A stretch of DNA of 10,000 nucleotides from Flavobacterium sp. Its GTDB lineage: Bacteria; Bacteroidota; Bacteroidia; Flavobacteriales; Flavobacteriaceae. The stretch lies in NCBI RefSeq assembly GCF_020217025.1, contig NZ_JAIWOF010000180.1, forward strand, positions 1 through 10,000. The letters are read 5' to 3'. The notes under the pieces are model-generated. The model was not told the DNA's origin. It saw nothing but the letters and a program-made list of their open reading frames with translations, and did no database searches. A program made the translations under genes and the position numbers. Positions 1 to 5,114 of the stretch are shown here, piece after piece (position 1 is the first letter of the stretch; every line of letters begins with the position of its first letter).

Positions 1-449
1 TTACGGTTACCTTTAATGACGTTCAAGGTCTTACAGAAGAACAATTAGCCAAAACATATATAGCAACACTAGATGGATATAAATTAGAGTACAATAAAAC
101 GTATCGAAAAGGAAATTCATTTACAATCAAAACAAAATCATTAGGTAAATTTAAATTAGCTCAAGATGTAACGCCACCCAGAATTTATAATGTAAATTTT
201 GTTGAAGGTAAAACGCTTAAAGAGCAAAAAACAATAAGTGTTTCGGTTACTGACTTGCATTCTGATATTGATACTTACAATGGTTATTTGAACGGAAAAT
301 GGATTTTACTTGAATACGATTACAAAACAAAAAAGTTGGTACACAATTTAGATGATAATATTTGCGTTCCAGGTAGAAACGATTTAAAGATTGTTGTGAC
401 GGATAATTTACAAAATTCTACTACCTTTGAATCTTACTTTTTTAGATAA
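1..449 (+). CDS. Probable M23-family metallopeptidase, C-terminal part only
   Basis: The open frame enters from the left edge (first full codon at position 3) and ends at TAA 447-449, giving about 148 residues with no catalytic domain. The visible part looks like the beta-rich C-terminal region of flavobacterial M23 peptidases. It has a 'TPPRIYNVNF' segment, then 'NGKWILLEYDYKT' and a closing 'IVVTDNLQNSTTFES' strand, which I recognise from the tail that follows the LytM/M23 domain in these large secreted cell-wall hydrolases. If so, the full protein would cut peptidoglycan cross-links in the periplasm. The HxxxD and HxH zinc motifs would lie upstream of the window, so the family call rests on tail similarity and on the common placement of this peptidase before a TonB-dependent receptor. 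A TTG at 255 is internal and not a start. The stop lies 15 bp before the next gene, which suggests cotranscription. Confidence 0.7.
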   Translation, partial: TVTFNDVQGLTEEQLAKTYIATLDGYKLEYNKTYRKGNSFTIKTKSLGKFKLAQDVTPPRIYNVNFVEGKTLKEQKTISVSVTDLHSDIDTYNGYLNGKWILLEYDYKTKKLVHNLDDNICVPGRNDLKIVVTDNLQNSTTFESYFFR

Positions 450-464
450 TTAAAACACATTCTT

Positions 465-2930
465 TTGAAAAATATATTTTTTGTATTCTTTGTTGCTTTA
501 TTTTCCCTCACTGTTTCGTCACAAAAGGCACGAGTTAAAGGAGTTATTTTAGACGAATTCAATAATCCAGTTGAAAATGTAACGGTAAAAGCGGGAGACA
601 AAGGAACGGTTTCCAATGAAAATGGTTTCTATATTTTAGAAATTCAAGCCAATAAAAAGGTAGCAATTGTTTTTTCTCACATTTCGCTAAAAAAAATTAC
701 TTTAGAAGTAAATCTAAAAGCTAACGAAGACTTTGAATTAAATCCTGTTATGAATTCAAAAGTAGAGGAGTTTGGCGAAGTAACAGTCTTTGGAAATAGT
801 AAGAAGCGAATTGAAGGCGTTACCACAATTGATCCTGTAGTAATACGTAAAATACCTGGAGCAAATCCTGGAATTGAAAATATAATCAAAACATTACCAG
901 GTGTTTATTCTAATAACGAATTGAGTACTTCTTACGCAGTTCGTGGAGGAAATTACGATGAAAACTTAGTTTATGTAAACGAAATTGAAGTCTATCGTCC
1001 TTTTTTAATTCGTTCAGGTCAGCAAGAAGGGTTGAGTTTTACGAATACCGATATGGTTCAAAATGTAGACTTTTCAGCGGGTGGATTTCAATCTAAATAT
1101 GGTGATAAATTATCATCGGTTTTAGATATTACGTATCGCAATCCAAAACGTTATGGTGCTAGTTTAGAAGCTAATTTTTTGGGAGGAAGTTTAACAGTAG
1201 AAGGCGTTTCTAAAAATCAAAAATGGACTAATATTACCGGAATTCGTTATCGTGATAATAGCCTTTTAGTCAATAGCCAAGAAACACAAACCAATTTTAG
1301 ACCTACATTTTTTGATGTACAATCATTGTTGAATTTCAATGCTTCCACCAAATGGAATTTTAGTTTTTTAGGCAACATTTCGCAAAATAAATACAATTAC
1401 CAGCCTTTAACACGTCAAACCAACTTTGGTACTATCGATGAGCCAATTGCTTTGTTGGTATTTTATGAAGGACAAGAAAAAGATAAATACCTTACTTTTT
1501 TTGGTGCAGGAAAAGCAGTGTATCAATACAACAAAAAAAACAAATTGAAATTTATACTTTCAGGTTATCACACGCAAGAGCAAGAATATTATGATATCTT
1601 AGCGCAATACAGGTTGGGTGAGGTTGATGCCAATATTGGTTCAGAAACGTTTGGTGATGTTGTTTTTTCTCGCGGAATTGGTTCGCAATTAAATCACGCT
1701 CGTAACGATTTAGATGCTTTAATCGTAAATGCCGAAGTAAAAGGATTTCATGAAATTAATACTAAATCCCAAATTGAATGGGGAGCAAAATTTACTATTG
1801 AAGATATAAGAGATCGATTAGTAGAGTGGGAGGCAGTAGATTCTGCTGGTTTTTCACTACCAAATCCATTATTGGAATATGTAAACGATCAACCTTATAA
1901 TTCTTATGTTGGACCATTAGCACCTTATAAAAATATTAGAGCTACTAATTTTACTAAAATTAATAGATTGTCTGGATATTTACAATGGAATTATAGAGGA
2001 AAACTAGGAGCTCATGAGTATTGGTTTAATGCAGGAATTCGTTCCCATCAATGGCAAGTTACTGCTGATGGAAGACCAGATGGAGATAGTCAAATTACGT
2101 TCTCGCCAAGAGCTCAATTCGCCTTTAAGCCTGACTGGAATAAAGACATGATGTTCCGATTATCGGGAGGTTTGTATCATCAACCACCATTTTATAGAGA
2201 GCTTCGAGATTATGATGGAGTTGTACAAACCAATGTAAAAGCCCAACAGTCGATACATGTGGTTTTGAGTAATGATTACAGTTTTAAAATGTGGTCGCGA
2301 CCATTTAAATTAGTTTCGGAAGCCTACTATAAAAATATTACCGATGTAAATACTTATACGATTGATAATGTTCGTATTCGCTATAGAGCTAACAATAATG
2401 CAGAAGCTTATGCGTATGGATTTGATGCGCGTTTGAATGGGGAATTTGTTCCAGGTACAGAATCTTGGTTCAGTTTTGGTTACTTAAAAACAGAAGAAAA
2501 TCAAGATGGCAAAGGTTTTATAGCGCGTCCAACTGATCAAAGATTGAAATTTGGAATGTTATTTCAAGATTATATGCCTAATATTCCAAATTTAAAACTG
2601 TATTTGAATTTAGTTTATAACACTGGATTACCGGGTGGCGCACCTTCTTACGTTAAAGATTCTTACGACTATCAAATGAGATTAAATGATTACCGTAGAG
2701 CCGATGTTGGATTTTCTTATGTGTTTAAAGACCATGAAATTAAATCTAATAAAATATGGTTAAAACCCTTCAAAGAATTTTCTTTAGGGTTAGAAATTTT
2801 CAACTTGTTCAACAATCAAAATGCGATTACCAATACTTGGGTTCGAGATGTATATACCAAATCACAATATGGTATTCCAAATTACATGACCACTCGTGTT
2901 TTCAATATCAAATTAATTGCTCGATTGTAA
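465..2930 (+). CDS. TonB-dependent outer-membrane receptor with N-terminal carboxypeptidase-like domain
   Basis: This 821-residue protein should import an unknown substrate across the outer membrane using TonB/ExbBD energy. Residues 1-20 are a Sec signal peptide (hydrophobic core FFVFFVALFSLTV, then SSQ). Residues about 22-95 form a carboxypeptidase-D regulatory-like beta sandwich (VKGVILDEFNNPVENVTV, NENGFYIL). The plug spans about 105-225 and includes 'IIKTLPGVYSNNELSTSYAVRGG' features at 140-162 and 'SAGGFQSKYGDKLSSVLDI' at 204-222. The remainder is an aromatic-rich beta barrel with many YxW/F-type strands, ending IKLIARL. No SusD-like partner follows, so this is not a typical Sus glycan locus; siderophore, metal or other ligand uptake cannot be told apart. 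The start is TTG at 465, because it gives a complete signal peptide and the first in-frame ATG lies far inside, near residue 96. It is in the same frame as the preceding gene, separated by one TAA and five codons. Confidence 0.9.
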   Translation: MKNIFFVFFVALFSLTVSSQKARVKGVILDEFNNPVENVTVKAGDKGTVSNENGFYILEIQANKKVAIVFSHISLKKITLEVNLKANEDFELNPVMNSKVEEFGEVTVFGNSKKRIEGVTTIDPVVIRKIPGANPGIENIIKTLPGVYSNNELSTSYAVRGGNYDENLVYVNEIEVYRPFLIRSGQQEGLSFTNTDMVQNVDFSAGGFQSKYGDKLSSVLDITYRNPKRYGASLEANFLGGSLTVEGVSKNQKWTNITGIRYRDNSLLVNSQETQTNFRPTFFDVQSLLNFNASTKWNFSFLGNISQNKYNYQPLTRQTNFGTIDEPIALLVFYEGQEKDKYLTFFGAGKAVYQYNKKNKLKFILSGYHTQEQEYYDILAQYRLGEVDANIGSETFGDVVFSRGIGSQLNHARNDLDALIVNAEVKGFHEINTKSQIEWGAKFTIEDIRDRLVEWEAVDSAGFSLPNPLLEYVNDQPYNSYVGPLAPYKNIRATNFTKINRLSGYLQWNYRGKLGAHEYWFNAGIRSHQWQVTADGRPDGDSQITFSPRAQFAFKPDWNKDMMFRLSGGLYHQPPFYRELRDYDGVVQTNVKAQQSIHVVLSNDYSFKMWSRPFKLVSEAYYKNITDVNTYTIDNVRIRYRANNNAEAYAYGFDARLNGEFVPGTESWFSFGYLKTEENQDGKGFIARPTDQRLKFGMLFQDYMPNIPNLKLYLNLVYNTGLPGGAPSYVKDSYDYQMRLNDYRRADVGFSYVFKDHEIKSNKIWLKPFKEFSLGLEIFNLFNNQNAITNTWVRDVYTKSQYGIPNYMTTRVFNIKLIARL

Positions 2931-2955
2931 GCCAATAATTATTTTAGTATATTTG
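2925..2955 (+). promoter_or_regulatory. Flavobacterial-type promoter for the lipoprotein gene
   Basis: TTG at 2925-2927 is followed, after 20 bp, by TATATTTG at 2948-2955. This matches the Bacteroidota primary-sigma consensus described for Flavobacterium (a TTG element, 17-23 bp, TAnnTTTG) without a mismatch. The predicted transcription start near 2960 leaves a leader of roughly 14 nt before ATG 2974. The upstream element overlaps the last codons of the receptor gene. This is motif evidence only; in AT-rich DNA an isolated match can occur by chance. Confidence 0.5.
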
Positions 2956-2973
2956 ACTATAAAATTCAAACAG

Positions 2974-3687
2974 ATGAAGCGTATTCTTTTTACTTTTAGC
3001 TTGGTTGCAACTTTAATGAGTTGTAAAAAAGAAACGGAAACTCCAAAAGTTATCTATGAAGATGGAAAAACTAAGGTAGAAGCGGAAATGAGAGATACAT
3101 CATCTATCAAAGTGGCTGATTTACCAATTTTGATGGAAGGAACCCAATATTTAATTCATCCTGTTGGAGATGTTCGTGTGTATGACTCGAATAGTAAAGT
3201 GTATGGAAGCAGTAAAACCAACCAAGTAAGTTATGCGATTTCCAATTACAACCGATTTGAAATTACAGGTTACTTCGATAATTTGAATTTCCAACATATT
3301 GATTCAACCACTGTTAAGCCATTAACTGATAAGAAAATCCAAATTCAAACCGCAACATTTTTAGATGGAATTGCCACTAAAACTAAAAAGCAAATAATCG
3401 TTTACACTTTGGTTGATTCGGATACAAACAAAGATGGAAAAATCAATCAAAACGATATCCGCTCGTTGTATTTAAGTACAATTAGTGGTGATAACTTCAC
3501 TAAACTTTCAGAAGAATTTCAAGAATTAATCGATTGGAATATCATCGAAGCTCAAAACCGTTTGTATTTCAGATGTATCGAAGATATTAACAAAAACGGC
3601 GCTTTTGATAAAAACGATAAAGTACATTACCATTTCGTAAATTTATTAGCAGACGAGTGGAAAGTGGAAATGTATAATCCGAAGTAA
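2974..3687 (+). CDS. Putative lipoprotein with two EF-hand-like calcium loops
   Basis: I do not recognise this 237-residue protein as a named family. It begins with a lipoprotein signal peptide, MKRILFTFSLVATLMSC, with lipobox L14-M15-S16-C17. Cys17 would be lipidated, anchoring the protein in the outer or inner membrane facing the periplasm or surface. Two 12-residue loops fit the EF-hand/dockerin calcium pattern: 150-161 (D150, N152, D154, G155, I157, D161) and 204-215 (D204, N206, N208, G209, F211, D215). They are 42 residues apart and embedded in a beta-rich C-terminal half, so this is not a canonical paired EF-hand domain. The start at ATG 2974 was chosen over an upstream TTG at 2917 because it opens directly with the signal peptide, does not overlap the receptor gene, and sits just after the promoter. 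It lies 43 bp after the receptor stop. Binding or substrate-capture support of the receptor is possible but unproven. Confidence 0.8.
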   Translation: MKRILFTFSLVATLMSCKKETETPKVIYEDGKTKVEAEMRDTSSIKVADLPILMEGTQYLIHPVGDVRVYDSNSKVYGSSKTNQVSYAISNYNRFEITGYFDNLNFQHIDSTTVKPLTDKKIQIQTATFLDGIATKTKKQIIVYTLVDSDTNKDGKINQNDIRSLYLSTISGDNFTKLSEEFQELIDWNIIEAQNRLYFRCIEDINKNGAFDKNDKVHYHFVNLLADEWKVEMYNPK

Positions 3688-3701
3688 TTTTTGAATACTT
3701 G

Positions 3702-3992
3702 ATGAGAATCAAACTTATTTTTCTTTCCTTTTTTATTTTGTTTTGTAATTTATCTTTAGCAGAAGGTCAAGACGGTTTAGGAAATATTTTGAGTTTTGGA
3801 TATTCCTTAATGATTATCACAAATCTTTTAATTTATATTTTTGTGATAGGTGTACTTGTAAAGTTTCTTTTTTTTAAAGGAAATTCAAAAAATGGATTTA
3901 CTAAGTCCTTTTTGATTTCTACTCTAATCTCGCTTTTACTCTTAGTTATTTTTAAAGATGAGTTTACTTTTTTACTTTTCAATATTTTATAA
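3702..3992 (+). CDS. Small hypothetical membrane protein
   Basis: The family is unknown. The 96-residue product has a signal-peptide-like or first membrane segment at 4-20 (cleavage possible after LSLA), a short polar stretch (EGQDGLGN), a long hydrophobic segment at about 32-57, a basic loop (FKGNSKNGFTKS), and a second hydrophobic segment at about 69-84. It probably sits in the inner membrane with two helices after signal removal. ATG 3702 is preferred to the adjacent TTG 3699. The gene lies 14 bp after the lipoprotein stop, so it is probably on the same transcript. Phenylalanine and leucine codons dominate and no catalytic motif is visible. An intact frame with a sensible start and position favours a real gene, but its small size and simple composition leave doubt. 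Confidence 0.6.
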   Translation: MRIKLIFLSFFILFCNLSLAEGQDGLGNILSFGYSLMIITNLLIYIFVIGVLVKFLFFKGNSKNGFTKSFLISTLISLLLLVIFKDEFTFLLFNIL

Positions 3993-4063
3993 AGTAATAG
4001 TAAAATATGTCATCCCTACGGGATTTTTGTAGTAGTTAGATATTCATGTGTTACCAATATTCC

Positions 4064-4082
4064 ATGCCTAACGGCATTTTTT
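4064..4082 (+). terminator. Possible intrinsic terminator for the plus-strand envelope genes
   Basis: A 5-bp stem with a 4-nt loop (ATGCC TAAC GGCAT) runs directly into six T residues (4077-4082), 72 bp after the last plus-strand stop. The stem is short for an intrinsic terminator. The hairpin at 4012-4024 followed by TTTT may contribute upstream of it. The position at a convergent gene junction fits a transcription-ending role. Confidence 0.4.
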
Positions 4083-4167
4083 AGAATTATATTATCATTA
4101 TTGCAACATCATTTTATTAGTTCCATTAGGAACGATACTTCGGTAAAAAAAAATCTTCCAAACGAAT

Positions 4168-4184
4168 AAAAGTCCCGTAGGGAC
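4168..4184 (-). terminator. Possible intrinsic terminator for the minus-strand DUF2971 gene
   Basis: Read on the minus strand, GTCCC TAC GGGAC is followed by TTTT and an AT-rich stretch, 74 bp beyond the DUF2971 stop. It is the mirror of the plus-strand hairpin at 4012-4028, so the inverted element offers a stop signal to each converging transcript. The 5-bp stem and short T run make it weak. Confidence 0.35.
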
Positions 4185-4206
4185 GACATTAAAATAAAAA
4201 AAAGAA

Positions 4207-4251
4207 AATCCGCTTCAATCCGCGTTGCAAAGCATCCATTTCATCCGCGTT
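4207..4251. repeat. GGAT-rich two-copy tandem repeat after the DUF2971 stop
   Basis: On the minus strand two related copies follow the DUF2971 stop: one starts AACGCGGATGAAATGGAT (within 4233-4251) and the next is AACGCGGATTGAAGCGGATT (4207-4226). They are about 25 bp apart and differ by one indel and a few substitutions. With an extra GGA at 4251-4253, the stretch carries five GGA triplets on the coding side. It abuts the 183-bp inverted element but shares no sequence with it. Similar degenerate GGATT strings are, to my recollection, scattered between genes in flavobacterial genomes; I could not check this. Confidence 0.6.
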
Positions 4252-4257
4252 CCAACT

Positions 4258-4959
4258 CTAAATCAAAATATCACTTTCTAAATCCGATTTTTCAATTTCA
4301 AAATCAAAGCCTAATTTAGAAACCAATTCAATTACCAATTTCTTGTACCAGTTTTCACTTTTAGGATGAATGTAGATTTTTTCTATAAGTTGATTTAAGT
4401 TAACATCGACTTTTAAACCGTTATCGATTTTCATTCCATTAGCCGAAACGTCAGAAATAATGCGGATTTCTCTTTCATATTGAAAACTTTTTCGTTTAAA
4501 TAAAAACGGGAAAAACGTATCTTCAAACGGAATAAACTCTTTTTTATAATCAATGTAATTTACGGCACCAATATATTGCTCGGTTTGTCTTTCAGGTTGT
4601 AAAGCTTCCTTAAGTCTGCCAATCGTAGTTTGAATGGCTAAACCTTCTGTATTTTGAGTGAAAATCTGCCACATCGCAAACGATTCGTATTCGTTGATAT
4701 GCCAACTACTAATCACTACTTTTTCACGATGAGATTTGTAGTAATCTAAAAACTTCGGATTGTTAGCAGCAATTTTCTTGATTTCTTCAAAAGTGGGTTC
4801 CGAAAATGTGCCTTCATATTGGTCTTCAAACTTATCCGAACGCGACATAAACAATTGTTGTGACAACAGCATGTCTAAAAACTTAGACAAGTCCAAATAT
4901 TTCCAAACAATGGTATCATTGTCATCGGGTAAAGTGATATTTGGATGGTTTACATACAT
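4258..4959 (-). CDS. DUF2971-family protein
   Basis: This 233-residue soluble protein shows the hallmarks of DUF2971 in order: WKYLDLSKFLDMLLSQQLFMSRSD-type opening (19-42) with R40, D42, F44, D46 and E49-G50; ISSWHINEYESFAMW (83-97); EGLAIQTT (105-112); a GAVNYIDY strand (131-138); KRKSFQYEREIR (155-166); and IYIHP (195-199). The family's biochemical activity is not established to my knowledge. No signal peptide or membrane segment is visible, so it is probably cytoplasmic. It is full length for the family. The ATG at 4959 is preceded by AAAA and no Shine-Dalgarno sequence, as usual in this phylum. It lies 153 bp after the ABC exporter on the same strand, with repeats in that gap and again just after its stop. 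This makes it look like a separate, possibly accessory, unit. Confidence 0.88.
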   Translation of the reverse strand: MYVNHPNITLPDDNDTIVWKYLDLSKFLDMLLSQQLFMSRSDKFEDQYEGTFSEPTFEEIKKIAANNPKFLDYYKSHREKVVISSWHINEYESFAMWQIFTQNTEGLAIQTTIGRLKEALQPERQTEQYIGAVNYIDYKKEFIPFEDTFFPFLFKRKSFQYEREIRIISDVSANGMKIDNGLKVDVNLNQLIEKIYIHPKSENWYKKLVIELVSKLGFDFEIEKSDLESDILI

Positions 4960-4963
4960 TTTT

Positions 4964-5012
4964 CAAGTGCAATTACAAGTTCAAAAATCAAATTCAAATA
5001 CAATTACAAATT
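4964..5012. repeat. CAANNN hexamer array just upstream of DUF2971
   Basis: CAA starts at 4964, 4970, 4976, 4982, 4989, 4995, 5001 and 5007, which is eight units with spacings 6,6,6,7,6,6,6. The units are CAAGTG, CAATTA, CAAGTT, CAAAAAT, CAAATT, CAAATA, CAATTA and CAAATT. CAATTACAA occurs exactly twice (4970-4978, 5001-5009). On the minus strand the array reads as repeated (WAWTTG) and ends 4 bp before the DUF2971 start codon, so it occupies the leader or promoter region of that gene. The adjoining stretch 5016-5072 is AT-rich with several AGATT/AATCT words and a weak hairpin (5050-5065). Confidence 0.65.
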
Positions 5013-5079
5013 TTGGAACACAGATTTAAGAAATTTCAATAATCTAAAAAATCTTAAATGAGATTAATTTATATTACTT

Positions 5080-5114
5080 AACTCCTAACTTCCAGCTCCC
5101 AACTCCTAACTTTT
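5080..5114. repeat. AACTCCY heptamer array at the 3' end of the ABC exporter gene
   Basis: Five consecutive 7-bp units run AACTCCT, AACTTCC, AGCTCCC, AACTCCT, AACTTTT. The last overlaps the exporter stop codon (TAA, minus strand, 5113-5115). On the coding strand the array reads as repeated AGGAGTT-like words, each containing a Shine-Dalgarno-like AGGAG or a GGA. The pattern resembles the short tandemly repeated heptanucleotides known from heterocystous cyanobacteria, although the organism here is clearly different. Confidence 0.7.

Larger units (their letters stand above)
4007..4189. repeat. 183-bp inverted element with two hairpin types per arm (REP/MITE-like)
   Basis: The outer ends are a 22-bp imperfect inverted repeat: 4007-4028 against the complement of 4168-4189, with 20 of 22 identical and core TCCCTACGGGA. 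Each arm holds two small hairpins. The left arm has ATCCC-TAC-GGGAT (4012-4024) and, 39 bp later, ATGCC-TAAC-GGCAT (4064-4077). The right arm, read on the minus strand, has GTCCC-TAC-GGGAC (4172-4184) and, 38 bp later, GTTCC-TAAT-GGAAC (4120-4133). Both inner hairpins are preceded by TACC. The stems differ in sequence but keep pairing. The layout suggests two copies of a roughly 75-bp unit placed head to head around about 42 bp. No transposase is present. It fills most of the 265-bp convergent gap between the small membrane protein and the DUF2971 gene. Confidence 0.75.

Noticed and set aside
422..429. TACCTTTG as a -7 promoter element for the receptor gene
   Set aside because: It matches TAnnTTTG, but the nearest upstream TTG (394-396) leaves a 25-bp spacer, outside the usual 17-23 bp, and the motif lies in coding sequence.
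2917..2973. Longer start (TTG 2917) for the lipoprotein
   Set aside because: It would overlap the receptor gene and place 19 residues in front of a perfect lipoprotein signal peptide.
465..3687. Sus-type polysaccharide utilisation locus
   Set aside because: There is a receptor and a lipoprotein, but the lipoprotein lacks SusD-like features and length, and there are no glycoside hydrolases in view.
4207..4251. Short direct repeats as a CRISPR remnant
   Set aside because: There are only two degenerate copies about 25 bp apart, with no unique spacers of constant length and no cas genes nearby.
4760..5029. Open plus-strand frame opposite the start of DUF2971
   Set aside because: It is antisense to a recognised family and runs through the CAA hexamer array, with no recognisable protein features.
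5080..5114. G-quadruplex on the minus strand
   Set aside because: G runs are mostly only two bases long and separated by AT-rich loops, so stable folding is unlikely.
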